Positions 17,133-26,179 of a stretch of DNA of 64,000 nt are shown here, piece by piece. A model generated the notes under the pieces. It made no database searches, was not told where the DNA came from, and worked only from the letters and a program-made list of their open reading frames with translations. Within the stretch, counting starts at the first letter, position 1. Every line of letters begins with the position of its first letter. Origin of the DNA: Lysobacterales bacterium (GTDB lineage: Bacteria; Pseudomonadota; Gammaproteobacteria; Xanthomonadales; SZUA-5); NCBI GenBank assembly GCA_022844135.1, contig JALHMG010000002.1, forward strand, positions 51,060 through 115,059. Direction: 5' to 3'. A program made the position numbers and the translations under genes.

Positions 17133-17757
17133 GCGGATTCCCTGATCGCGATGGACGAATCGTGACGCTAGCTGGGGTTACAGTATGAAATCAAGCGAAA
17201 AAGCCATTGGCGACAATTTGGAACTGTTGGCGACGACGCTGGCGCGCTGACGGATCGCGCGGACCATGGGTCCGCGTACCTGAGGCAAAGGCTGCGGACC
17301 GTGGGTCTGTGTACCTAAGGCAAAAGCTGCGGACCATGGGTCCGCGTACCTAAGGCAAAAGCTGCGGACCATGGGTCCGCGTACCTGAGGCAAAGGCTGC
17401 GGACCCTCGGTCCGCGGACCTGAAGCCAAAGCTGCGGACCGTGGGTCCGGGTACCTAAGGCAAAAGCTGCGGACCATGGGTCCGGGTACCTAAGGCAAAA
17501 GCTGCGGACCATGGGTCCGCGTACCTGAGGCAAAAGCTGCGGACCATGGGTCCGCGTACCTGAGGCAAAAGCTGCGGACCATGGGTCCGCGTACCTGAGG
17601 CAAAGGCTGCGGACCGTGGGTCTGTGTACCTAAGCCAAAAGCTGCGGACCATGGGTCCGCGTACCTAAGGCAAAGGCTGCGGACCTGAAGCCAAAGCTGC
17701 GGAACGTTTCGCGTACCGAGAACAAAAGGCGTCGCGTCATGGCGCGAACCGCGGGCC
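17133..17757. other. Intergenic region between ECF sigma gene and mccB, mostly tandem array
   Basis: About 120 bases precede the array, which fills 17256-17728. The array lies 30 bases past the mccB stop (17758) and upstream of the ECF sigma gene. Any promoter of the sigma gene must lie in or just beside the array. Confidence 0.7.
17256..17728. repeat. 35-bp tandem array, 12 full units, palindromic core
   Basis: Full 35-bp units start at 17256, 17291, 17326 and so on every 35 bases to 17641. A 20-bp partial unit at 17676 and a diverged one at 17696 follow. The core GCGGACCATGGGTCCGC is self-complementary. Copies vary mainly at the centre (ATG, GTG, CTC) and in the GTACCT-GAGGCAAA tail. The period is not a multiple of three, so the open frames through it are not genes. 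Confidence 0.93.
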
Positions 17758-19365
17758 TCACATTCTGAAGACGCCGAATCTTCCAGGCACGATGGGTGCG
17801 TTCATGGCCGCTGAGATGGCTAGTCCGAGCACGCGGCGGGTGTCGATGGGGTCGATGACGCCGTCGTCCCAGAGGCGTGCGCTTGCATAGTACGGGTGGC
17901 CTTGGCGCTCATATTGGGCGCGAATGGGGTTCTTGAATTGTGCTTCGTCCTCAGCGCTCCAGGACTTGCCGGCGGCTTCGATGCCATCGCGTTTGACAGT
18001 GGCGAGCACGCTCGCAGCTTGCTCGCCGCCCATCACGCTGATGCGCGCATTGGGCCACATCCACAGGAATCTTGGGCTGTAGCCGCGGCCGCACATCGCG
18101 TAGTTGCCGGCACCGAAACTGCCGCCGGTGATCACGGTGAATTTGGGTACGTGCGAGCAAGCCACTGCGGTGACCATTTTTGCGCCGTCCTTGGCGATGC
18201 CGGCGTTCTCGTACTTGCGGCCGACCATGAAGCCGGTGATGTTCTGCAAGAACACCAGCGGCACGTTGCGCTGGTTGCAGAGTTCAATGAAGTGCGCGCC
18301 CTTGAGTGCGCTTTCGGCAAACAAGATGCCGTTGTTGGCGACGATGCCGACCGGGTATCCATAGATGTGCGCGAAGCCGCAGACCAAGGTCTTTCCGTAG
18401 CGCGCCTTGAACTCGTGCAGCTCGCTGCCATCGACGATGCGCGCGATCAACTCGCGAATATCGAAGGGGATGCGCGTATCGCGCGGCACAATGCCGTAGA
18501 TGTCTTCGGCCGCGTATTTGGGCTCGACGGGTGCCTGCACTTTGAGCGGCATGCTTTTCACGCGATTGAGACGCGCCACGGCTTCGCGCGCCAGCGCCAA
18601 CGCATGCGCGTCGTCTTCGGCGAAATGATCGGCGACGCCGGAGATGCTGGTGTGCACATCGGCCCCGCCTAAGGCTTCAGCGTCGACGACCTCGCCGGTG
18701 GCGGCTTTCACCAGCGGCGGGCCGCCCAGGAAGATCGTGCCCTGCTCGCGAACGATGATGGTTTCATCGCTCATCGCCGGCACGTACGCGCCGCCCGCTG
18801 TGCATGAGCCCATGACCACAGCAATTTGCGGGATGTTGAGCGCGGAGAGGCGCGCCTGGTTGTAGAAGATGCGGCCGAAGTGATCGCGATCGGGGAACAC
18901 CTCGTCTTGCAGCGGCAAAAACGCGCCGCCGGAATCGACGAGGTAAATGCACGGGAGATGATTCTCCAGCGCCACTTCCTGCGCGCGCAGGTGTTTTTTC
19001 ACCGTGAGCGGGAAATACGTGCCGCCTTTCACGGTGGCATCGTTGGCAACCACAATGACTTCGGTGTCGCACACCCGGCCAATGCCAGTGATCACGCCCG
19101 CGCAGGGCGCGGCATCGTCGTACATGCCGTGCGCCGCGAGCGGCGAGAGTTCCAGGAACGGCGAGCCCGGATCGAGCAATGCGCGAATGCGCTCGCGCGG
19201 CAGCAACTTGCCGCGTTCGGTGTGTTTGGCGCGTGCCTTTTCGCCGCCGCCCTCGCTGACTTTGTGCAACTGTTGCTTCAAGTCGTCCACGGCCGCGCGC
19301 AATGCCGCCGCGTTGGCGATGAAATCCGGCGAGCGGGTGTCGATCTGCGAGTCGATCTGCGGCAT
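17758..19365 (-). CDS. mccB: Methylcrotonyl-CoA carboxylase carboxyltransferase (beta) subunit
   Basis: This 535-residue protein has the two crotonase-like halves of acyl-CoA carboxyltransferases. Landmarks include [23 protein letters not shown] near residue 53, [18 protein letters not shown] near 185, and the C-terminal [25 protein letters not shown] with [10 protein letters not shown]. These match MccB of leucine catabolism, which carboxylates 3-methylcrotonyl-CoA with the biotin-carrying MccA. No mccA, isovaleryl-CoA dehydrogenase or enoyl-CoA hydratase gene is adjacent, although they usually form one operon. A propionyl-CoA carboxylase beta role is less likely. Confidence 0.9.
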   Translation of the reverse strand: MPQIDSQIDTRSPDFIANAAALRAAVDDLKQQLHKVSEGGGEKARAKHTERGKLLPRERIRALLDPGSPFLELSPLAAHGMYDDAAPCAGVITGIGRVCDTEVIVVANDATVKGGTYFPLTVKKHLRAQEVALENHLPCIYLVDSGGAFLPLQDEVFPDRDHFGRIFYNQARLSALNIPQIAVVMGSCTAGGAYVPAMSDETIIVREQGTIFLGGPPLVKAATGEVVDAEALGGADVHTSISGVADHFAEDDAHALALAREAVARLNRVKSMPLKVQAPVEPKYAAEDIYGIVPRDTRIPFDIRELIARIVDGSELHEFKARYGKTLVCGFAHIYGYPVGIVANNGILFAESALKGAHFIELCNQRNVPLVFLQNITGFMVGRKYENAGIAKDGAKMVTAVACSHVPKFTVITGGSFGAGNYAMCGRGYSPRFLWMWPNARISVMGGEQAASVLATVKRDGIEAAGKSWSAEDEAQFKNPIRAQYERQGHPYYASARLWDDGVIDPIDTRRVLGLAISAAMNAPIVPGRFGVFRM

Positions 19366-19449
19366 GGCGGGCGCCTGAAACTGAACTTGAGCGAATAGTA
19401 GACCTATCGCAGCGGCGCGCTCGCAAGAGCAGCGTCGAGGGAATCGGCG

Positions 19450-19839
19450 CTACTCGCGGATGAATCCCACATCGCGCCGCGCGACGGCAAGGCCCACGGC
19501 GAAACCCGCCAGCACATCGACCAGCGTCATCGCCAGGAGCAGGAAGAAGGTGCTGTTGCCGGCCTTCCCCCACAGCAAGAACTCCAGGAGCAGCAACACA
19601 AACAACGCCAACGACAGTCCATGGTCGGCAAATGAAGCGCGCACGGCAGACGTGGCTTTGTAGACCTCGCCGAGTAGCGTGATCAGCGCCAGCGCGAGAA
19701 TGGCGGTGCCATAGCCCAGCTCAAATGCGCTACCCGAGGGCAGCGGCAACTTGAGCCACACCGCGTCTAGATCGACGCCCGACAGCACCATCGCATGAGC
19801 AATCAGTATCGGCAGCAGCAGCAACGGGATCAGGCGCAT
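19450..19839 (-). CDS. Small multi-pass membrane protein of unknown function
   Basis: This 129-residue protein has about four hydrophobic segments: MRLIPLLLLPILIAHAMVL, GTAILALALITLLGEVY, LSLALFVLLLLEFLLW and FFLLLAMTLVDVLAGFAVGLAVA. It ends in a short charged tail. I do not recognise the family. It lies between mccB and another small minus-strand membrane protein, with 63 bases to the latter. Confidence 0.75.
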   Translation of the reverse strand: MRLIPLLLLPILIAHAMVLSGVDLDAVWLKLPLPSGSAFELGYGTAILALALITLLGEVYKATSAVRASFADHGLSLALFVLLLLEFLLWGKAGNSTFFLLLAMTLVDVLAGFAVGLAVARRDVGFIRE

Positions 19840-19902
19840 TGGACGATCTCATGACTGGAAGCCCTCGATCATCGGCGGCGACGATGTCCCGGTAAATAGC
19901 GC

Positions 19903-20142
19903 TCAGGCGACGTTCGCTGCAACGCGACGATGCGCCTGCTCGCGGCGGCGGCGGCGCAATCGCGGCGCGATGCGCCTGCGCTGTGGCCACCAACGGCGTC
20001 CATGTTGTGCTGCAAGCGCCGCCAGCAACCACCAGAACCAGGGGCCGCCGGCGATACCCAGCGCATCGGCTGACTCGGGAAACAGCGGCAGCGCGGCGCC
20101 GAGCGCGATCCAGACGAGAATGGCGGTTTGAGTGCGTGTCAT
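19903..20142 (-). CDS. Small hypothetical protein with two hydrophobic segments and Arg-rich tail
   Basis: The ATG at 20142 gives 79 residues: MTRTQTAILVWIALGAALPLF, a second hydrophobic stretch GGPWFWWLLAALAA, then a very arginine-rich tail (RRWWPQRRRIAPRLRRRRRE). The arrangement could be a membrane hairpin with a cytoplasmic basic end. There is no family match; coding status rests on the hydrophobic pattern, and it could be spurious. Confidence 0.45.
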   Translation of the reverse strand: MTRTQTAILVWIALGAALPLFPESADALGIAGGPWFWWLLAALAAQHGRRWWPQRRRIAPRLRRRRREQAHRRVAANVA

Positions 20143-20332
20143 GGCGTGCGCCCTTTTGGCTGTCGGGAGACGCAACGCTGGGCGAGCGCTGTCTCAAATC
20201 CTGAGAAAGTGGATGGGCAACACCCAATCGCAGCTAAACCCCCGAATGCAGCGGCGAAAAATTCAGAAGCAATTCAGCGCCTCACTTCAGAATCGTGCCC
20301 GGCGTTCTGCCATTTTCATAAAGGTCACGAAC

Positions 20333-21352
20333 ATGCGTTGGCTCAAAAGCGTTGCGGCTTCGATGTTGGCTGTAGCGGGTTCGGCGTCTGCGTTCACGCC
20401 GGAAAACGGAACGTGGTGGAATCCGAACGAACCCGGTCGTGGATTCATGATGGAGATTCAGGACAACTTTCTGTTCCTCGCCGGCTTCGCCTTCTCGCAG
20501 AACGGCGCGCCACTGTGGCTCACCGCGCAAGGCACGATGAACGGCAATGCGCGCTTCGTCGGCAGCCTGACCACCTACACGGGCGGCCAATGCCTGGGTT
20601 GCGCTTATCGCCCGGCCACCGCGCAAGTCGGCGCCGGCGGTCCGATCGAAATCGTTTTCGACACCGAAGTCAGCGGCCGCATGACCTGGGGCGGCCAAAC
20701 CATTCCGATCGAGCGCTTCGACTACTACTTGACGCGCACGCCGGGAGACATCAAAACCGAGATGATGCTGGGCGAGTGGCAGGCGACGATTGATTTCTCC
20801 GCGAACACCAGCATCGGCTATCCGTACTACGGCGATGTGATGGTGTTCGACCGCGTCGATCGCGGTCCGAGCCCGGACGTGTTCGACGGCTGCCGCGCCA
20901 ACAATTCGCTGGATGGCCGCTGCACGCAAAGCGCGATCGCGAACCACGATGCGTCTGGTTTCTACCAGGCCAGCACGCGCGAGCATTTCCTGGTCGTCAA
21001 CGACAGCCCGACCAACTTCGCCTACTACGTGGTGAAAACCGGGACCTATCAGTTCGACGGCATCATGAAGGTGTGCCCGAAGTCGCTGAGCAACGCCATT
21101 ACCCAGTGCCTGCAGTCGTCCAGCTATCGCGCCTATCCGGTGCGCGGCCAGCGCACCGCCTCGCGCAATTTCGTGACCACCGGCAGCGGTCCGAACGAGG
21201 TCGACAAGAGCTCGCGACGTCAGTCGATTTCCGACGCACTCGGCAATGTCAGCGATGGCATGGATAACGCGCAAGTGAAAGCGCGCTATGGCATCGATCT
21301 CGACACTTTGCCGGTGGCGGAACTGATGGCGATCAGCGAGCGGGTGCGCTGA
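20333..21352 (+). CDS. Exported protein with NPxEPGRG beta domain
   Basis: This 339-residue protein begins with a clear signal peptide (MRWLKSVAASMLAVAGSASA). The mature N-terminus is a beta domain: GTWWNPNEPGRGFMMEIQD, then FLAGFAFSQNGAPLWLTAQG. The same motif order is found in the C-terminal domains of the hydrolase at 48407-50485. The C-terminal half has several cysteines (FDGCRANNSLDGRC, KVCPKSL, TQCLQ), suggesting disulfides. The function is unknown. The ATG at 20333 is chosen for the signal peptide; the long upstream extension in frame is not conserved-looking. Confidence 0.85.
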   Translation: MRWLKSVAASMLAVAGSASAFTPENGTWWNPNEPGRGFMMEIQDNFLFLAGFAFSQNGAPLWLTAQGTMNGNARFVGSLTTYTGGQCLGCAYRPATAQVGAGGPIEIVFDTEVSGRMTWGGQTIPIERFDYYLTRTPGDIKTEMMLGEWQATIDFSANTSIGYPYYGDVMVFDRVDRGPSPDVFDGCRANNSLDGRCTQSAIANHDASGFYQASTREHFLVVNDSPTNFAYYVVKTGTYQFDGIMKVCPKSLSNAITQCLQSSSYRAYPVRGQRTASRNFVTTGSGPNEVDKSSRRQSISDALGNVSDGMDNAQVKARYGIDLDTLPVAELMAISERVR

Positions 21353-21367
21353 TCGATTCTTTACCTT

Positions 21368-21403
21368 CGAAACGTGGTGTAGCCTGACGCGCACCACGTT
21401 TCG
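21368..21403 (+). terminator. 12-bp perfect stem-loop between two plus-strand genes
   Basis: CGAAACGTGGTG at 21368-21379 and its exact complement at 21392-21403 enclose a 12-base loop. It begins 16 bases after the preceding stop and ends 10 bases before the next ATG. There is no T-run after it, so it may be a weak terminator, a processing stem or a leader structure that also affects the ribosome site of the peptidase gene. Confidence 0.5.
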
Positions 21404-21413
21404 GGGAATTTGG

Positions 21414-23327
21414 ATGCTTCTGTCTGCTTTGCTGAGCGCCGCTGCGCTCGCCGCCACGCCGATTCCGGTCGAGAACTTTGCCAAACCGCCGGCGGTGATG
21501 GACATGAAGATGTCGCCCGACGGCAAGTACCTGGCAACGGTGGTGCCGCAAAGCGACTACGAGACGATGTTGATCGTACTCGACAGCACGACCCTCAAGC
21601 CCACGGGCGGACTCAAGTCCTCGCAGAACAAACTGGTCGGCGATTTCTGGTGGGTGAGCGATACGCGTATCGTCGTGGCGGTGGCCGAGAAGTTCGGCGG
21701 GCTCGACAAGCCGCAAATGACCGGACACCTGGAAGCAGTCGACTACAACGGCAAGCGCGTCACGCGCATCTATGGCAATCAAGGCGAACAGTCGGTCGGC
21801 TCGCGGACACAGTCGCGGGCTGCCGATACCGGGTATGCCGAGATGGTGCATCCGTTGCCGGACGATGAGGACAACGCCGCGGTCGCGATCTGGAGCGGCG
21901 CCAACCCGTACACCGATCTTGTGCGCATGAATGTGGTCAGCGGGCGCAAGAAGAAGATTGCCAGCGCGCCCATTCCCGCCGCGACGTTTCTGGTGACCGA
22001 CGATGGCGAGCCGGCCTACGCCTGGGGCAATCGCGACGGTTGGCATGAGCTGTACGTCCGCGATGCCGAGAACGACGAGTGGACGTTGCTCAACAGCGAG
22101 TCGGAGAGCGGCGATGAGTTGCACCCGCAGGCGCTTGCGGCCGACGGCAAAGTGTATGTGCATCGGCTGCCCAGCGAAGGACCTGGGACCATCGAGCTGT
22201 TCGATCCGGCCACAAAGAAAGGAACGGTGCTTTACAGCCCCAAGTACGCCGAACCCGCGGAATTCTTGTTGGCCGCAGATCGCCGTTCGCTGATCGGCGT
22301 GGTTGAAGCCGACGGCGCGTTTTCCACGGCGTTCTTCGACAAGAACCAGTCCCAGGCCAAGCTGCTGACGGCCCTCGGCGGCAGTTTCGCCGGTCAGCGG
22401 GTGCGGCCGCTCAGCTATTCGCGCGATGGCAAAACCCTGTTGTTTTCGGTGAGCAGCGATCGCAATTCCGGCGAGTACTATTTGTTCGAAGGCGGTAAGG
22501 CGCGGTTCCTGATCGCGCGCGACGAATGGCTCGATCCGGCGACGATGCATGCCAAGACGCCGATCCGCTTCCAGGCGCGCGATGGCATGGCGTTGAACGG
22601 CTACTTGACGCTGCCGGCGGACAGCGAGAAGCCGCCGCTGGTGGTGTACTCGCACGGCGGTCCGCACGGCGTGCGCGACGACGCCAGCTATGACCCGGAC
22701 GTGCAGCTCCTGGCCAGCCGCGGCTATGCCGTGTTGCAAGTCAACTTCCGCGGCTCCGGGGGGTTCGGCCAGACCTACGAGAACGCCGGCTACAAACAAT
22801 GGGGCGGCAAGATGATCGACGATATCGCCGATGGTGTGCGCTGGGCGGTGGAACAGCACAAGATCGACGGAGACCGCGTTTGTGCTTATGGCGCCAGCTA
22901 TGGCGGCTATGCCTCGATGATGCTGGCCGTGCGCGAACCGGAGTTGCTGCGTTGCGCCATCAGCTATGTCGGCGTCAGCGATCTGAATCTGATGTTCCGC
23001 CGCGGCGATATTCAGGCCAGCGACATTGGCGAGGAGTACCTGAAGATGGTGCTCGGCGAGGACAAAGCGCAGCTCCGCGAGTATTCGCCCACCGCGCATG
23101 CCGACAAGATCAAGGCGGCTGTGATGATCGCCCATGGCGGCGACGATATTCGCGTGCCGATCCAACACGCCGATGTACTGCGCGATGCCTTGGAAGAAGC
23201 CGGTCACACCGTCGATTGGCTGATAAAGGGTAACGAGGGCCACGGCTTCTACAAGGAGGCGAATCGCGTCGAGCTATATCAGCGCATGCTGGCGTTCCTG
23301 GATAAGCATCTGGCGACGACGCGTTGA
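21414..23327 (+). CDS. S9 family serine peptidase (prolyl oligopeptidase / acylaminoacyl peptidase type), exported
   Basis: This 637-residue protein starts with a short signal peptide (MLLSALLSAAALAATP). The N-terminal beta-propeller spans about 25-370. The C-terminal alpha/beta hydrolase has Ser495 in GASYGGYASMM, Asp577 or 578 in HGGDDIRVP, and His610 in GNEGHGFYKEANR. The spacing matches S9 peptidases. It probably trims peptides in the periplasm or outside the cell. GGGGAATTT lies just upstream of the ATG. Confidence 0.92.
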   Translation: MLLSALLSAAALAATPIPVENFAKPPAVMDMKMSPDGKYLATVVPQSDYETMLIVLDSTTLKPTGGLKSSQNKLVGDFWWVSDTRIVVAVAEKFGGLDKPQMTGHLEAVDYNGKRVTRIYGNQGEQSVGSRTQSRAADTGYAEMVHPLPDDEDNAAVAIWSGANPYTDLVRMNVVSGRKKKIASAPIPAATFLVTDDGEPAYAWGNRDGWHELYVRDAENDEWTLLNSESESGDELHPQALAADGKVYVHRLPSEGPGTIELFDPATKKGTVLYSPKYAEPAEFLLAADRRSLIGVVEADGAFSTAFFDKNQSQAKLLTALGGSFAGQRVRPLSYSRDGKTLLFSVSSDRNSGEYYLFEGGKARFLIARDEWLDPATMHAKTPIRFQARDGMALNGYLTLPADSEKPPLVVYSHGGPHGVRDDASYDPDVQLLASRGYAVLQVNFRGSGGFGQTYENAGYKQWGGKMIDDIADGVRWAVEQHKIDGDRVCAYGASYGGYASMMLAVREPELLRCAISYVGVSDLNLMFRRGDIQASDIGEEYLKMVLGEDKAQLREYSPTAHADKIKAAVMIAHGGDDIRVPIQHADVLRDALEEAGHTVDWLIKGNEGHGFYKEANRVELYQRMLAFLDKHLATTR

Positions 23328-23480
23328 TCGCGTCAGCGCTTTTCGGATCGCCGGGGTGCCGAAGTGAAGATTGACGAATTGCGCCTGAGGCAACTCGGCG
23401 ATCCTTCAGGCGCAGAAAACTTGCGCGCCCCACCAAGATCGACGTAGGCTCGCGATCCTTTGCCGATTGTCCTTCCGCCC

Positions 23481-24497
23481 ATGCGTTTCACACACGTCGC
23501 CATTGCCGCCATCGCCCACGTCGACGCGCCGCACCGCTTGTCGTCTGCCGACATCATGGCGCGCCTGACGCCATCGATCGAACGCCTGGGCTTGCGTCAC
23601 GACCTGCTCGAAGGCGTTGCCGGCATTGCGGCGCGCCGCCAGTGGGACCCGGGAACGGTGCCTTCAGATGCAGCCGCGCAGGCCGCCGAGAAGGTACTCG
23701 CCGAATCCGGCATTTCGCGCGATAAGATCGGGATCCTGGTGAATACCTCGGTCTGCCGCGACTATCTGGAACCCAGCACTGCCAGCATCGTCGCCGGCAA
23801 GCTCAATCTCCCGGAAGCTTGCCAGAACTTCGATGTCGGCAACGCCTGCCTGGCGTTTTTGAACGGCATGGACATCGCAGCGCACATGATCGAGCGTGGC
23901 GATATCGAGTACGCGCTGATCGTCGATGGCGAATGCAGCCGCACGATCATCGAAAAAACCATCCAGCGGCTGAGCGCGCCGGACGTGAGCGCCGAGCAGT
24001 TCCGCGATGAATTCGCCTCGCTCACGTTGGGCTCTGGTGGCGTGGCGATGCTGCTGGCAAATGCCGATTTGTGTCCCGATGGTCATCGCTATCTGGGCAG
24101 CGTGTCGCGCTCGGCCACGCAGTTCTCCAAGCTCTGTGCGGGCAATCTGGATCGTATGGTCACGGACACCAAAACCTTGCTGATCGAAGGTCTTAAACTC
24201 GCCGGCAAGACCTTTGGCGCCGCGCGCCAGATGTTCGGCTGGGCGGTCGGCGAGATCGATGAGTTCGTCATCCATCAAGTCAGCCGCGTGCACACCGAAG
24301 AGTTGGTCAAGCTGTTGGGCATCGATCCGCGAAAAGTGCTGACGATCTTCCCGGAGTTCGGCAACATCGGTCCCGCATCGCTGCCGACCGCGCTCAGCAA
24401 ACTCAAGGAAACCGGACGCGTGCGCAAGGGCCAGCGAGTAGCCTTGCTGGGCATCGGCTCGGGCCTGAACTGTTCGATGGCCGAAGTTGTCTGGTGA
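23481..24497 (+). CDS. oleA: 3-oxoacyl-ACP synthase III-like OleA (long-chain olefin biosynthesis)
   Basis: The ATG at 23481 gives 338 residues, the length of Xanthomonas OleA. Landmarks are AAIAHVDAPHRLSS at the N-terminus, VNTSVCRDYLEPSTASIVAG, the catalytic Cys123 in VGNACLAF, IHQVSRVH, GNIGPASLPT, and a C-terminus ending IGSGLNCSMAEVVW. OleA condenses two fatty acyl-CoAs head to head into a beta-keto acid. The partners OleC and OleD are encoded at 52980-55687 on the opposite strand, and OleB is not seen. A TPR gene follows after three bases. Confidence 0.95.
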   Translation: MRFTHVAIAAIAHVDAPHRLSSADIMARLTPSIERLGLRHDLLEGVAGIAARRQWDPGTVPSDAAAQAAEKVLAESGISRDKIGILVNTSVCRDYLEPSTASIVAGKLNLPEACQNFDVGNACLAFLNGMDIAAHMIERGDIEYALIVDGECSRTIIEKTIQRLSAPDVSAEQFRDEFASLTLGSGGVAMLLANADLCPDGHRYLGSVSRSATQFSKLCAGNLDRMVTDTKTLLIEGLKLAGKTFGAARQMFGWAVGEIDEFVIHQVSRVHTEELVKLLGIDPRKVLTIFPEFGNIGPASLPTALSKLKETGRVRKGQRVALLGIGSGLNCSMAEVVW

Positions 24498-24500
24498 GTT

Positions 24501-26099
24501 GTGTCGGAAGGCCAGACGCCGCGTCAGCGGCTCGAAGCATTCGCCAGTGAATTTCGCAGTGGCCGCAGCGATGCGGCATTCGCCATTCTCGATGCCCTGA
24601 TTGCCGAGTTTCCGAGTCATGCGCCGCTGTATTGGCACCGCGCGCGAGCGCTGCGCGCGTTGGCGCGTAATGATGAGGCGCTGGCCGCTGTCAATGCCGC
24701 CATCGAGCGCAAGAACGATTTTGCGCCGGCATTCGCGCTGCGCGCGCAGTTGCTCCATGGCGGCGGCAGCGCGGAAGCCGATCTGAAGCGCGCGGTCGCG
24801 CTCGATCCAAGCCTCGCCGACGCGCATGTGCTGTACGCGCGGCTGCTGATCGGCAAAGAGCGACTCACTGAGGCCGATGCCGCAATCGCCGTCGGGCTCG
24901 CCCATCACCCGACCTGCGCACCGCTGTTGATCGAGCGCGCGCACATCCATGCGCGACGAGCGCAGCTGGGATTCGGCGATACCATCGCTGGCGACGCCGA
25001 CACGATTGCGTTGGCCAGCGGCTTTCGCGTTTCCAGGCATGCGCTGACCGCGGCTGCGGCCGATTTCCGCCAAGCGCTGGCGCTGGCGCCGCAACCTTTG
25101 GTGCGCATGGAGCTGGCGCGCGTACTGGATCAACTGGGCGAACAATTCTTAGCGCTCGATGAGCTGGCCGCGGCGAGCCGCGAGGCGCCGGCCGAGGATT
25201 CGGTGCAGCACAGCATTGCTGAGCTGCGCACGCAGATTCGCGATGGCAGTGCCACCCGGGCGGAGCGCCTGGAGCAGCTTCTCATCGAACCCAGCGCTGC
25301 GCCGCCGCCGTCCGAGGATGCGCCGCCGGTCTCGATTGACGAACTGCGGCATCAATTGGGTGGAGTGCGTGGCCTCGACAAAATTGCGCTCGATCTCTGC
25401 TTGAGCGTCTACGCGCTTGCATATCCGACGCCGCTGGAGCTGGCCCCGACCGATGCCGCCAGCTTTCCCAGGTTCATGCGCGAATTCGCTGCCGGCGCGC
25501 TCGCCAGCATGAGCGCGCATGGGTATCGCCATATCGCCGACGTCGATGCGCTGTCGTTCCGCGAAATGACCGGTCAGCCGACGCTGCTCCGCATTTTCGC
25601 CAGCGCCGACGGCGTGACCTGCGCGGCCGCGTATCGTACCGAACCCAGATATCCCGGTTGGTGGCAATACTGGCTGTTGAAATTGCTCGGCAAATGGCCC
25701 CGGCCGGCGGTGATCGATCTTGAGACTGCCTTCGACGATGGCGGGTTTCTAGTCACAACCAACACAGCGAGCACGGACCCCTTCGGTTATCGCGGCGCGG
25801 TCGACATCGTCAAGCTTTCGCCGGACAGCTCGCCGCCGGTCTTGATCGCCAAGCACCGCGAGCGTGTAGAGCGCTATCGCCGCGAACATCCGAACGCGAC
25901 CGCGCAACGCGTCGACACGCTGGAAAAGATCATCGCAATGCAGCGCCGACTCGCGCAGGTCAAAGCGCAATTCCGTCGTTCAATCGGCCTCGTCGAAGAA
26001 AACGAATTGCGGCAGCTGCTCGGTGCCAACTACGACACGCTGCGGCCCTTGGTGCGCGAACAGCTGGAGCGGGTCAAGACCGCGGTCGGCGGCAACTGA
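24501..26099 (+). CDS. TPR protein downstream of oleA, unknown function
   Basis: This 532-residue protein from a GTG start lies three bases after the oleA stop, so it is probably cotranslated. The N-terminal 230 residues are TPR-like (LYWHRARALRALARNDEALAAVNAAIERKNDFAPAFALRAQLL; ADAHVLYARLLIGKERLTEADAAIAVGLAHHP). The C-terminal half, about 300-532, is a separate unrecognised domain with YPGWWQYWLLKLLGKWPRP and a coiled-coil-like end. There is no signal peptide. A link to olefin or lipid metabolism is inferred only from position. Confidence 0.8.
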   Translation: MSEGQTPRQRLEAFASEFRSGRSDAAFAILDALIAEFPSHAPLYWHRARALRALARNDEALAAVNAAIERKNDFAPAFALRAQLLHGGGSAEADLKRAVALDPSLADAHVLYARLLIGKERLTEADAAIAVGLAHHPTCAPLLIERAHIHARRAQLGFGDTIAGDADTIALASGFRVSRHALTAAAADFRQALALAPQPLVRMELARVLDQLGEQFLALDELAAASREAPAEDSVQHSIAELRTQIRDGSATRAERLEQLLIEPSAAPPPSEDAPPVSIDELRHQLGGVRGLDKIALDLCLSVYALAYPTPLELAPTDAASFPRFMREFAAGALASMSAHGYRHIADVDALSFREMTGQPTLLRIFASADGVTCAAAYRTEPRYPGWWQYWLLKLLGKWPRPAVIDLETAFDDGGFLVTTNTASTDPFGYRGAVDIVKLSPDSSPPVLIAKHRERVERYRREHPNATAQRVDTLEKIIAMQRRLAQVKAQFRRSIGLVEENELRQLLGANYDTLRPLVREQLERVKTAVGGN

Positions 26100-26179
26100 G
26101 ATCGGGCCCGCGAGTCCGGCGCATGTCCGGACCACAGATTCTCGCACCAACCATCGCGTCATCCGCGAAATCGACTTCC

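Noticed and set aside
17178..17652. Several minus-strand open frames with repeated RSFCLRYADPWSAAFALG-like peptides
   Set aside because: They run through the 35-bp array; the period is not a multiple of three, so the peptide changes frame and no start site or family supports it.
17256..17728. Possible CRISPR array
   Set aside because: Units are contiguous without unique spacers and no cas genes are in the window.
21333..23243. 636-residue minus-strand open frame opposite the S9 peptidase
   Set aside because: It is a shadow of the peptidase gene; no family pattern and composition typical of an antisense frame.
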